A DNA stretch of 64,000 bases from Austropuccinia psidii. Taxonomy: Eukaryota > Basidiomycota > Pucciniomycetes > Pucciniales > Sphaerophragmiaceae. This document shows, piece by piece, positions 11,354-22,954 of this stretch. The DNA is taken from positions 4,623,501 through 4,687,500 of the forward strand of contig JALGQZ010000013.1 in the NCBI GenBank assembly GCA_023105745.1. The letters run 5' to 3'. The translations under genes and the position numbers were made by a program. Below the pieces are notes generated by a model. It searched no databases. It was not told where the DNA came from and was given only the letters and a program-made list of their open reading frames with translations. Position 1 is the stretch's first letter, and the number at the start of each line of letters is the position of its first letter.

Positions 11354-14305
11354 ATGGATCCACCCCAACCACCTGATTCCGATGTGTCATTTGATGAAAT
11401 GTTTCATAGGGTTTTTTCAAATAACACGGATTTTAATTCAGCTTTATCTTATCAAAATGAGGCACCATCCCATTCATCCATCAATTCATTGTCCACCCCA
11501 AACCAAAGCACTGAACCCCAGGAATGTTACAATCTTTTTCACTACCTCAATTCTCCCAATCTAGTCCCACCAGCTCCCATTACTCATCCTCACATCTTGC
11601 CCTGCCCCCCACCAAACAACATAAATAGAACCCCCTTTCAACTTGGTAAATTTTTTCTTCCCCATGTAATCTCATCCTCAACAAATTTTAATATTATATT
11701 TTTACCCAAAATATTAGATATCACAAACACACCAAACATGAGTTTGTGTAATCCACACCCAAATACTCCACGAACCCTTCCACCCCCCTCATTCATAGAA
11801 TTTGACATGAATAGCCCACCCACTCAAGTACAATCCATCTCACCAATTCTTTCTTCTGAGCTAACTCGCCTCTCCCGTGAAGAATTTTCTCTCAACCACC
11901 ACTGTATCAAGAAAATCCTCAATAATGCCCTTTCTGAAGCTGAAAAGAATCCTGTATCAATTGAGATTAAGGATTATTTGAAAAAGGGCCTTACATTGAT
12001 TTCTCAAAAAGAAAATGGTAATTATTATTCTTCATTTCTTTCCTCAATTTTGTATTAATTTGATCTCCCTTATTGTAGAATTGTCTTCATCACAATCAAT
12101 TGGTCTCATAGATGGCAATGTTGAAGTTATTGAGAGAGAAGTTCCTTCCATACGCTCATCCCAATCATCCCTTCCAGAGGAGGTTGTTCCTGATGGAAAT
12201 CAGAAGAAAAAAGGAAAATTCAAAATTAACCCCCACCAAATATTCGTCATTTCATGCAACAATCTATCACTATTAATAATACCCAACAGGTTGTCTCCAT
12301 GATTCCTCCCACAAATACACCTTTTGTCCCCATTGTTTCCAGCTCACCCCAATCTATCAATCCTCAATTGTTATTTCAAGCACAGCCAAATGACCTTCCA
12401 TCCCCTGATACTCCTTGTCATTCACCTACTTTAATGGTTTCCCAATCTCATGGGTCTGATTTCCCACCAATATTCTCTGAGGAAGAACAAACTCATCAAG
12501 AGAACCCCAATACAGAAAGCCTATGTCACAACCCTTCTGAAAAAAGTGACCACAGCAACATTTGTGAGAGCTCATCAAATTCACGTATTTCAAATGAGAC
12601 ATCTATCCATTCAAGAGCAGATGTTCATCAGGTCTCTCCAATTATTTCAGCAGGAGGAATTAATGTTACAACTAACACCCAGGAAATCCAGTCCACTATT
12701 TCAACACCACAGAATGCACATACTCCTTGTGTCTGTTCATCCCCACATGATACCTCAATTGAACCACCACCCCCATCATGTGATGATGTTCCTCCTCAAT
12801 CAATGGAATTAAGTTCATCGCCTCCATTACATGCCCCAACACCAGGTCTCAATAATCTCAATCAAGAAGTTGATTGTCAGACTCAAAAGCCTCCCACATT
12901 GGAAGAGACTCAACAATCTCCCATTTCCCAACCAGCCTCTCCCCCCAATGTTGAATTTTCCATCTTTTCCAATGAATTTTGTCCTCAATTTTATAAAATT
13001 TTCCAAATGTTTAATTCAGGACAACCAACTCAAGCCAAAGATCAAACCACGTTTGAAGCAATCAACTCTTTGGTTAAATGGCATCTTCAATCTTTGGGTT
13101 GTGAAAAACCTGCACAAGGGAATTTCGACTTCAACCAATGCTCATCTTCATATACCAAATGGATTGAGGAACTAAGTGATCATAGTTAGTTTCCTTATAA
13201 TAATTAGTCATTACAAAATATTCAAGCTTATCCTATTTCTGAACAGGCTCACCATTTTTGAATGCCACCAAAACTGAATTTTATGTCTCCCCTCAAATTT
13301 TCAACATGCAAATATATGATGACATTACATCACCTGAACCAAGCATATCTATTCCTTTTTCTCTGGAGCCCTACGCTCGTAATGAAAAGCACCCTGAAAC
13401 AATTTTTGTTCATCATCTCATTTATATGGCCCAACCACGCCACTTCACCATAATCGCTTGGGCAAAACTCATTGCTGCATCTATATCTGCAACAATGGAT
13501 GAATTTTGTATCCCTAAACCCCCCATGACAGCTCCAACCACTCCTGGCAAGGTACATGCTTATTTGGATATGCTTACATACTTTGAAGGATTGAAGCGAC
13601 CTTCTATTCCACCAATGGAGCTTATGTCAACCATCCCCCCAAATCCAAACCCATCTATTAGCAATATAGACACCGAACAGAATTTGGGTGCTAATTCTGA
13701 TCAACAACTCAAGTCATTTCAAGATTTAATTTTGGATGTTATGATTTCATACATCATTTTCAAAGCACAGGCAAACATAGAGGAACTTTCCCCTCCCAAC
13801 CAATCAGAACAATGTAAACGTCCCAAAAATACAAAGAATCAACATCTTGGAAGAGATGAAATTTCCTCATTAATCATTAACCACAGGCCCCAAAGCATCA
13901 CAATTGGACCAAGCTAAAAAGAAATTGAGTGAATATCGTAGCCGGCATAATTTTCTTCCATTTGTTTATTTCTTAATATTAGGTGTTAAGGGTTTATTCA
14001 CTGCTCACAAAGATCATCGCCATTTTTCTATCTCCAATGCTATGCTTATATTATGTTCTTTTAACATATCTCATCAGCTTGTTCAGCCATCACCTCCAGA
14101 CGAGCCTGTCTGGAAAAATCTATCTTTTCACCTCAACTCGTTTTTTTCTAAAGGCATGAATCCAATTAGTGATGTTCAACTTGTTCGTCCCCCCTCCCGG
14201 CATCAACTAGCACAATATATCACCAGTGATTTCTTAAATCAATGGAAAGCTCAAGCAACAGTGACATCACTTCTTCCTCCTAGTCAAAGATCTTGTTTGA
14301 CTTAG
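11354..14305 (+). CDS. Uncharacterised four-exon gene, paralogue of the 90-2168 gene
   Basis: Exons are 11354-12017, 12079-13184, 13247-13813 and 13887-14305. All three introns have GT..AG ends and keep the frame: GAA at the first junction, AGC at the second, TGC at the third. The N-terminal two exons are rich in Pro, Ser, Asn and Gln and look disordered. The C-terminal two exons are mostly helical-looking and share the SGVRGL/LGVKGL and EP[IV]WK blocks with the 90-2168 gene. A five-C run at 12230-12234 is one base short of the frame that continues at 12254, either a real frameshift or a homopolymer sequencing error. There is no known domain. The gene is divergent from the Tnp2 gene and shares the palindromic array as its upstream region, so it may belong to the same mobile unit; that is inference. 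Confidence 0.6.
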
Positions 14306-15365
14306 TTTTAAATTTATTATGTTTTTAATAACTATTTTGCAATTGCCATTTTTCAATCCTTACTCTTATCGGCCATCTCCAACTTTCCCCACCGCTTACA
14401 ATACATTATGTTTGTGAGTTCTCCTCAGGTCTTGAATTATACTACTTGATCATCATTCTATTACAATAATCTTAAGATAGTTAGAAATTCCTCCTTGTAA
14501 TTGAGATTTAATACAAGATGATAGTTTTCAAATTTAAATATTAAACTTCTTTCACACTATTCATATGACATGCAAGTTTCAAGATTTTTGGACAATAAAT
14601 TACACAATCATATCTTACTAGTGAGCACAAATAGCAGAGAATATGATGAATATAAATTTGAAACTTGACCTTTCTATACTATATAAGCATTTGGGGTCAG
14701 TTAAAACGTATTTGTGGCAACTATTAGTCAAACATAATATCATTAGCCTTTAGAGCTATTCTTCTGATTATATTTTCATAATATAGTATTACTTATTCAT
14801 TAAGTGAAATTCATCTCAATTTTCAACCATACCTTTTTTGGACCACCTTGATTTTAAGAGCATTCAACATCAAAATGAAACTTTGTATTATAGTACAATT
14901 CATAAATGACATAAGAGATTTTTTCCATTAAGAATTCTACTTGAAAGAAATTTGAAATTTTTATATAATTGAATTTTTCTATTCATGTTTCTGAACATGT
15001 ACAATTAGTTGATATGAAAAGTACACTTTATTACTGAACTAGTAGTTTAATAGTACTTCAACTTGAAAAGATAATGTTTACATTTGTAAATAAATCCATT
15101 TCATATGGATTTTTTAAATTGATGCAAAGTCAAACATCCAAAATTATTACCACAAGATATATTAAGAATTTCCCAAACCTCATAATTAATACAAAAATAC
15201 CAATTCAAATTATGAATATCTAATACTACATTCAAAAATGAGTAATAATTGATTTTAATATGAATAATAATCCACAATGTGAGTTTGAGCGTTATTTTTT
15301 TGTGAAAATATTTCAGATTTCTGTGAGATAAATGACAGTGAAAACAAGATCCTATTTGTCAAATA
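14306..15365. other. AT-rich spacer, no gene seen
   Basis: About 1.06 kb of AT-rich sequence lies between two convergent genes. I see no open frame with coding character, no repeat unit and no RNA gene. It should hold both genes' 3' ends. Confidence 0.5.
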
Positions 15366-16576
15366 CTAATTACAATTTTTTTGATATTTGGCACATAATT
15401 GTGCTCTTCCAATTGTTTTATCTACAAAATCTCCTGTTCCCTCTCTCTCATCTTTCTTCACCTGTTTAATTAATTCATTAGAAATTTGAAATGAGCAACC
15501 AAAGTGAGTCGTTGTATTGTTGGTTGATACTCCAAGAGGAGGTTTGGTTGTTTGATGTAAGATCTTTTTTGAAGGCCAGATTAATTCTATAATACCATTG
15601 TTCAATCCAAATTCAAAATTCAAGTTGTAATCTGGAAAAGAAAAACTATGACCTATACATTTGGTTGGTGGTGATACTGGATTTCCATTTTTGATATCTA
15701 TGTAACTGAATAAGCCATATGTAAGATTGTTTGAATCGTTGTCACAATGAGCATGGTTATGAAAATCATTGTAAGTGATTGATACATTTGAGAATAATCT
15801 TCTATTTTCAATTTTGTCTTCATCATTCCATTCAGAGTCGTCCCAACTTGGTAATTGCCATTGTTTCATCAAACATTCATTATTAGTAGAACCATCTTTT
15901 GTGAATAAAAAAAATCTATGAGAGAGAGAACTATTATAACTTGGTAACTTGTTCCATAATTCTTCATCTTTTACTTTTCTTTCAGACGAACACTTTTTAT
16001 GTAGTGTATATACTCCTAAAAACAAAGAAAAAAAATAATGTTTTGTTTTTTTAAATTCAAAATTTAATATTACTTACCTGCACTTTTTCCTTTATCATAT
16101 CCACCTCTAAATCCAAGACATTTCATTTGCCCACAAATTAAGAATTTGTTAGTTTTTTGATGTAGACGGTTTTGTGCCATATAATAAAAATCTTGTATTA
16201 TATTTGATAATTGGAAGGCTACTGAATTTTGATCTTTGATTTTTTCAAGTGAATGGAATTTAATCATACAAACTAAATCTTTGGTTTTTTCATCTTGGTA
16301 GAATCTATAATTATCATTGTTAAACTGAATATGAAACTTCTTTTGATTTTGGACTTGAATTCTCTTGATTTTTAAGTTATTTGGAGCTTTTTCAATAAAT
16401 TCACCTTCTTCTGCTTCTTCAACAATTTCACCCTCTTCAGCTTCTTCAGAAATTTCACCTTCTTCTATCTCTTCATGATATCCTTGTTCTTCATAACTTC
16501 CTTTTTTTTTGGAAAATGAATGGTTTAAGCGTTTATCTTTGTGAGCCCTTTTGCTGAGACTATTTTGATCCATCAT
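15366..16576 (-). CDS. Tet-like 2OG-Fe(II) oxygenase domain protein
   Basis: Start ATG is taken at 16576 (MDQNSL), because the frame upstream to 16735 has no protein character. Intron 16016-16077 (GTAAGT..TAG, 62 bp) joins GKSAG to VYTLHKK in phase. The N-terminus is acidic, with repeats of EEGEI/EEAEEGE. The double-stranded beta-helix region carries GFRGGYDKGKSAG, ITYNDFHNHAHCDND (HxD iron ligands at 15741-15749), then LHQTT (candidate distal His) and THFGCSFQI near the C-terminus. This pattern matches the large rust and basidiomycete family annotated as Tet-like dioxygenases, relatives of TET/JBP enzymes that oxidise 5-methylcytosine. Where relatives, as I recall them, have Arg in TRFG (expected to bind 2-oxoglutarate), this copy has His (codon 15504-15506), so activity is doubtful. 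Function on DNA is family-level inference. Confidence 0.7.
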
Positions 16577-16828
16577 AAAGAGAGAAAATCTTTTAATACC
16601 AAAAAAATATGATATTGTAATACTTGAAATAGTAATATCAAAAGAAATCAAGATAATGAATTTGAATCTTCCACCCGCTTCATCCCTCTTCTTTCTTATA
16701 ATCCAAATTTCATTCTTCCTCAAACCTAACTCCATTCTTTCTCAATTATTAAATATCATCACCCCCCAACCTTTTTGATCACCTCAATTGTTTTTTTACT
16801 TATTGTATTCTCATACTTAATTTCACCT

Positions 16829-16880
16829 GCTCTTTCGCACCCTCAAGCTCTTTTGCACCCTCAGCTCTTTTGCACTCTCC
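16829..16880. repeat. Three ~17-bp tandem repeats
   Basis: Three near copies of GCTCTTTTGCACCCTCA run head to tail in the 16577-16938 spacer. No gene is visible in that spacer. Confidence 0.6.
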
Positions 16881-16938
16881 AATGCTATGGAAACAATCAG
16901 GGTCATTGACGTTCCAGCGTTGGTTCCGTTGATCCTGG

Positions 16939-18330
16939 TTGTTGGTTAGCAAATCTTTCGCATTTCTAAATTCAAATTCAACATCCAATCTAATCAATTC
17001 ATCATCTTCTTCTTCTTCAGATTCGTCTTCAAATAAATTTAATAAATCAAATCATTTAATTAGATCAACCTCATCAAATTTAAATATTTCAAATAAAAGA
17101 TTATCATCAAAAAATTCAAATAGTAAAATTATAATGTTAAAAACTAAATCAGGTTTAAATCAAAGAGTCTCAATCAATACTCCTATCATCTCAGCAAACT
17201 CACAATCAAATTCAAATCATCTTCATTTAAATCATTTACATCTAAATCATCTTAAACAAAATCAACAACAACAACAAACAAATCAGTCTTTTAATAATTC
17301 AATGAAAACCAACATCAATTCATCATCTTCTTCTTCTTCTTCTTCTCTTTCCTCAAAATCTTCATCAAATCATTCAAATCATCAAACTGTCTTGGAAAAA
17401 AAATCAAAATCAAATCTTTCAATTTCATCTGATCAATCCAATCTACAACTTAAACTTAAATCAAATTTACCTTTATTAACCTCAACTACTCTCATTCATC
17501 ATAACTCTTCTAATCTAGCTATATCTATCAATCAAAACTTTTCATCTAATACTTTTTCATCCCCTTCAAATCTATCGTCACCTTCTTCAGCTCCTACCAT
17601 CTTAGCAAATTCTAATCATCAAACTAACTCAAATCAACTCAATTCATCATCAAATCTTCATCCAATTCAAATCTCAAATCTTAACTCTTTAACTCCTTCA
17701 GCTTTGTCATCTTTCAATTTATCCTCTTCATCTTCATCCACAACTTCATCTTCATCTTCTTCTTCATCAAAATAAAAATCACAAAATAATCATCATTTAA
17801 ATCAATCTGATCATCCTCGTCAATCTTCAATTGCTTCTATCAATCCATCTACAAATTCATTCAATTCAACTTCTTCAACTAATTCATATTCTTCATCCTC
17901 TTCTAAGTCTTTACATTCAAATCATCCTAATCCATCTCCTTATCTCATTAACTCAAACTCAAGCTTAACTCAATCTCTATTCTCATCTATTGCAACTCCT
18001 ACAATTGGTCATGCAACCTTGCTTCAAATCTCTTCATCAAATCATCATCAAAAATTGGCATCATCATCATCTTCTTCTTTCAATCAACAAAAACAACAAC
18101 AACATCCTAATGAATCTTTTAGTTCTGATTTATTATTAAATTTTGAGTTTGATACATCTCCTTCATCTATTGAATTAGCAAACTCTCTAAGTTATCCTCC
18201 TTCATTTCAATCAATTCAAATCCTATCAATCTTTCTAATAACATCTTCGAATCAAAATCTTTTAAACCTAATCCTATTAACTTAAACTCATCTCCCAATC
18301 AAAATATCCTAAAATAACAGACTGACTTGG
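16939..18330 (+). pseudogene. Ser/Asn-rich protein pseudogene
   Basis: A long low-complexity frame of Ser, Asn, Leu, His and Gln, with several poly-Ser runs and a short poly-Gln, built largely from TCA/TCT/AAT codons. The frame is interrupted by TAA at 17773-17775 but keeps the same character in the same frame to about 18215. There it shifts and continues with SNPINLSNNIFESKSF-like sequence to a stop near 18317. The first codon is not an ATG, so the true 5' end is unknown. Such Ser/Asn-rich stretches are common in fungal regulatory proteins, but nothing here identifies a family. A later frame (18429-18608; SLFVLHRLVSTALDIVGG, HRQYRS) could be its C-terminal remainder. It is upstream of and parallel to the NRDE2 fragment. 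Confidence 0.45.
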
Positions 18331-18514
18331 TCTTTCATCTAAATCCAATATGATCCATCCAAGTCCTGTATCATCTATCACTTTTATCAATACTCTCAAT
18401 TCAAAATCTTCAAAAATCTCAAACACTTCTAAACTCGCTAGATTCTTTGTTTGTGTTACATCGATTAGTTTCAACAGCCTTAGATATTGTTGGAGGACCT
18501 CCAAAATCGGATGA

Positions 18515-21061
18515 TTTTCACCGACTCATCTACCTCAACCTCTTCCATCGCCAATATCGCTCAATCCAACTTCCTCGATACCTTGCTTTGATTCGTTTCC
18601 TGATCTAGAACCGCCAGCTAACTCGAACTATCCAGATCAACGTCAACGTCATCCTTCAAACAAGCCAGCTGTCCGTCAGCTGGACTTAATAAATCATATT
18701 GTTGAGCCAGTCGCAGACACGTCACTTACGCCAGCTGATCTCTTCCTAGAATATTTGGATGAGGAGCTGTCAAATCAAGCTGGTTCATTCGCCAAATTGA
18801 ACTATCCAGCTCATCAGAAGACTAAAACAAAATCCCAGTCTAAAAAAAAAACTACAAAAAGAAAGTCAAAAGAAAAAAGCTCGGGTGTCACCAATCTAAA
18901 GCCAGGTTTTGGCCAGAAAAATTCGTCACAAAGTCATACTGCAACCTCCACAGAACCTTCTGTTTGCCGCAATTCGGATGGCAAGCTAATTTTTGTTTTG
19001 GACCTGCAAGAGGATAATTTTAATCTACATCATGGTCGCCCCGATCAAAGCAGGGTCCCTAATTATAGGTGTGCTACAGGTCACTAATTTTCAGTCTTAC
19101 ATGTTGATCCTCAATCATTTCATCTGATTCAGATCCATGCCCTTTTCTTCGTCATAGCCGGTCGAGTCTTGGGCCTTGGTCCTCAGCTACGTATTGCTTT
19201 TGCCAGCGCCTATAGAGGTGACGGCTTGCAATTAAGCCAACAGCATTGTTCAAAAGTTAATTATCATGAATTTCTTTAAATTCATATTTTTTCTTGAGCT
19301 TTAAGCGTTTTAAATTTAACATATTCTTATTTATTCTCATCCTTGACTTATTTGCTTTTAGGGAATTTCTCTATCTGATCCAGCCATACTAAACATTCTT
19401 AACAATAAAAATCTCAAAAGAATTTTAGCTCTCAACTCATTGGATCATCAAAAGCAGCAGTCAGACTTTCCTTCTTCCCCCATCATCCCGCTTGTTGATC
19501 CGACTCAAAATTCATCCTCTCGCCTTCCTCCAAAAGATCATCAATCAGACCTTCCTCCGCTTGGTATAAGCCTTTTTGATGATTTGGATTCAGATGACGA
19601 AAACTCAATCGACCATGTGCCTCCCGAGTACGATGGTGGTGAATTGTTTTTAGATCATTTAAATCGCAGAAAAGGACAACTTGAAAAACATGTTGAGCAA
19701 GTCCCTAGTGACGTTGAAGCTTGGCTAGTTGAGTATCTATCAAGTACAGTCATTAAAGCCAACGACCCATGTCTGACTTATCGGGTCAATGCAGGAGTTG
19801 GTTTCCTTACAGGATGAGATGAAAGAACTTGGACTGGTCGGCCTCAGAGCTTGTGTAACCGACGTTGATCAAGATGCTGTCCGTCGTCACATACGGGGTA
19901 CTAGCGACTTAAAGTTATCATACCTTAAGCAAGCATTACAGGTCTCATCAAATCAACATAACGAGCGATTGCTACTTGCGTACATAAAAACATATTGTGA
20001 TCAGCCTGATATCAACCCCGCTCAAGAGTGGCACCAAATACTCGAATCACATCCTAGTATTACAGCACTTTGGATTGCTTATGTCAACTGGCGACAAACC
20101 AAGGCAGGAAGCTTCAATGTTTTAGAAATGGTCGAAGTTTATGAAGAGCTAATTGATCGATTAGTCAGACGGGCTGAGGACTACAATGCTTCTGCAAAAG
20201 GTAGGCCAAGAATTGTTTAATCTGAATTTAGGTTAAGGTGACTGCTTATTAGTTACTTGCTCATCAATTAATAACGCAACTCATATGAACAAAACATTGT
20301 TTATCTATTTCATAGGTGTTGCGTCATGCTTCGACAAGCAGGTTCGTGTTTTTTTCATTAAATCTTATTGAATCAGTCTGGCTTCTATGCTAATTTGTTT
20401 TGAACCTTTAGGATACACTGAGAGAGCGATTGCGGCTTTCCAAGCTATCATGGAAGTTAACTTTTCATGCCCAGTTCGCCCTGTTCAATCCTTGAATGAG
20501 GTTATCAAAGAATTTGAAGCTTTTTGGGACTCCGAAATACCTAGAATTGGGGAACTTGGGGCCAAGGGTTGGGCGAATAGCAAACTTGATGTGGAGTTAC
20601 CTCCATTAAATTCCAACGATAGTATGTTCAAGGACCAATCGTTGGATGCTTGGAAAAATAGAGAACTACAATTTCAAAGACCCCTGCGCACTTTTGATTC
20701 CCAAAATGATGAGGACCCCTTTGGTTGCGTTTTATTTGACGACTTGCGCAATCTTCTATTTCTAGTGTCTAGCTTTGACTCTTGCCAGGCTTTGTTATAT
20801 TCCTTTCTATCATTTATCGGTATTCCTATACCACCCCCTGATGTGGATACCAATGTTCCCTACTTTAATGATTCTTTTCTTTTATCCAAGTTAATTGACT
20901 ATCCTGAGCGACAATCATCATTTTGGCCTCAGCTGGAACGAAAACCGCTGATCGGGGCTTATGGTGCTCCGGAAAAACTTTCGGGCATTAAGAAACCTCA
21001 AAGTATTCCTTTTAGAGTTTTTCCAAGTGATCTCAGGCAATTTTTCGCCAATCAATTTTAA
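18515..21061 (+). pseudogene. NRDE-2 family gene, C-terminally truncated
   Basis: NRDE2 (Nrl1 in fission yeast) acts in nuclear RNA surveillance with the Mtr4 helicase. Landmarks here: CFDSFPDLEPP, a Lys-rich stretch, VPNYR split by intron 19080-19157 from GRVLGLGPQLRIA, and intron 19256-19361. HAT-like W..Y blocks follow (HVEQVPSDVEAW; LWIAYVNWRQ). Then comes a 26-nt mini-exon, 20316-20341 (CVMLRQA), joined to GYTERAIAAFQA by intron 20342-20411, and finally FEAFWDSE..RIGE.GAKGW. The frame opens at 18515 without an ATG, so the start lies in an unseen exon. A frame change occurs near 19755-19810, and the mini-exon is one base out of phase with the exon ending at 20200. The normal C-terminal HAT half is missing: the frame ends at 21061 and ELP1 sequence follows within about 150 bp. 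Confidence 0.75.
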
Positions 21062-21192
21062 TTGACAATGACAAATCATGTCGTCGGAGACTGTTTTTTG
21101 GTGGTATATTTGTACTCTTCAGGTAGACCCTTTTAAATCAGTGTCTCTTTCACATCCAATCTTCAAAACCTTGATTGATAGCTGACCTTCTC

Positions 21193-22954
21193 AATCAGTT
21201 TCCAAATCCACACAGCTTCATGGCTCGCTGGGTATATTGGCTGCCCAAGTGTCTGAGGCCAAAACCCTCCCCTTTGCCACAATTCCACCCAAGTCATTTT
21301 CATTCAACGCTTACGAACTGAGCTGGAGAGGCGATGGTGCCTTTTTTGCCCTCACCTGTCCCGGTTGACAAGATCAAAACTGCCGAGGAGCGCAAAGAGT
21401 TAACAAGATTTTTTCAAGAGCAGGAAGGTTGCCACTTTAACTTAACCTCTCAAGCAGCTTGCCCCATTCTTTCTCAACAAGTTTGCCTCATGACCCTAGG
21501 TTTTGAAGCTGCTGTGTCTGGTTGCAAACAGGCTCTCATAGTCCTTTTTTCTGAATTGCATGGTGGAAAAATACGTGATGGCTTACTCATACAGACGTTT
21601 GATGTTGGAAACAACCATGAACACAGAGGAGATAATGAGGTTTATCAGGAAAGCGACCCAGTCTATCTGTACGCTGCTAAGGGCTAATTGTGGTCAAAAC
21701 TCTCAGCCCTACCCAAAAGAGGTTTGATACTCATTCGGACGAGTACAGGCATCCTTAAACAAGGTTTGAAGATTTGATTCATGTGTTTTATTCCTCAAAT
21801 TGAACTAAAATAATGCTCCCACATTATCTTAGTGTGTCATATATCTAGTGGCTTGGGTAGTTCCTTTGCTACTGAGGACTTTTCAGCTAGATTCCCCGAA
21901 TTTTGTACGATTTTTAGGCCATTAAATACAACTTCTTTAATAATTTGTCCGATTTATACCGTGTGATTGGTTTAACCCAATCGGGCAAACTTGACATTAA
22001 CCAAGAACTTGTTGCGGGTGACTGCTCCTCATTCAAATTGGACTCGCAATATGTGATCTACTCCACCTTTTCCCACCAATTGAAGTTTATCAAGCTTAGT
22101 GAAGCATCATCCACCAATATAACCCAACTCAGTGCCAGCAAAACACTTTCCATCAAGCCATCCAAAACTCTCGCAAAAGTCACCAGAACAGTTGAAAGGG
22201 GTTCTACAATTGTCACTATTGTACCTAGTTGCATGAAAGTAATTTTGCAAATGCCCCGTGGGAATTTGGAAACAATATGTCCTAGACCCATGGTCTTGTG
22301 GTTATCTGTGTAGACGTTTTGGCGGAGGGCCATTGGGCTGAAGCATTTATTCAATGCCGAAAACACAAGATTGACTTTAACCTCTTGGTTGATTTTGACC
22401 CACAAAAATTTGTGGGCGAATGGGTGCGGGAGTTTGTCGAACAAATCAATAGCAATGACCATTTTTGCCTCTTTCTAAGTAGTTTGAGGCCAAAAGATGT
22501 TACCAAAGAGCTTTATCCAATTACCTCAAGCTGGAAACATTTAACCGGAAAGGACAATTTGATGTGCGGTAGTAATCACTTGGCTATCTGCACCTGCATT
22601 AACTGTTGGGTCATATCAGGCGGGTTGACTCAGCAATGCTTTTTGCTTGGTTCTATTTAGGAAAATAGCAGACTTCAGCAAGATCAATTGAGCTTGCGAG
22701 CTCATGGTGCTTTAATTGACCCACAAACAAGTGCAGTGGGAGTACATCAACAGCAGTCTGACGGCATTTGTTTGTAAAAAATCACCTGATTATAAATCTG
22801 CGCTACAGATATTGTCAAAAATGAAGGGTAAGAGGCTTGTAATATTGCTCAGAAAACATATGAAGTGAATTATGTGCTTTCTTTCAGCTCAGGATGGCAA
22901 GGGTTTAGATGATGCAGTGAAATACATAATATTTTTGAGTGACGTTAATGATAT
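21193..22954 (+). pseudogene. ELP1 (Elongator subunit 1) fragments
   Basis: ELP1/IKAP is the scaffold of Elongator, which modifies wobble uridine in tRNAs. Recognisable pieces in normal order: STQLHGSLG and LSWRGDG (about 21200-21340) from the N-terminal WD domain, LFSELHGGKIRDG (about 21550), CSSFKLDSQYVIYST (about 22025), VERGS.IVT.VPS and LQMPRGNLETI (about 22190-22275). Then CRKHKIDFNLLVDFDP and a Q-INSNDHFCLF..L...DVTKELYP stretch (22330-22520), and DAVKYIIFLSDVND (22910-22953) after an intron of about 60 bp (22827-22887). Frames change near 21340, 21700-21940, 22295 and 22600, and large parts of both WD domains and the whole C-terminal half are absent. Intron retention argues against an origin by reverse transcription. 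Confidence 0.8.

Noticed and set aside
16577..16735. N-terminal extension of the Tet-like protein to 16735
   Set aside because: The extra 53 residues are hydrophobic and unlike the acidic coding sequence; ATG 16576 is a better start.
18429..18608. SLFVLHRLVST..HRQYRS frame as a separate gene
   Set aside because: Only 60 codons, overlaps the NRDE2 frame and has no start; mentioned as a possible tail of the Ser/Asn-rich pseudogene only.
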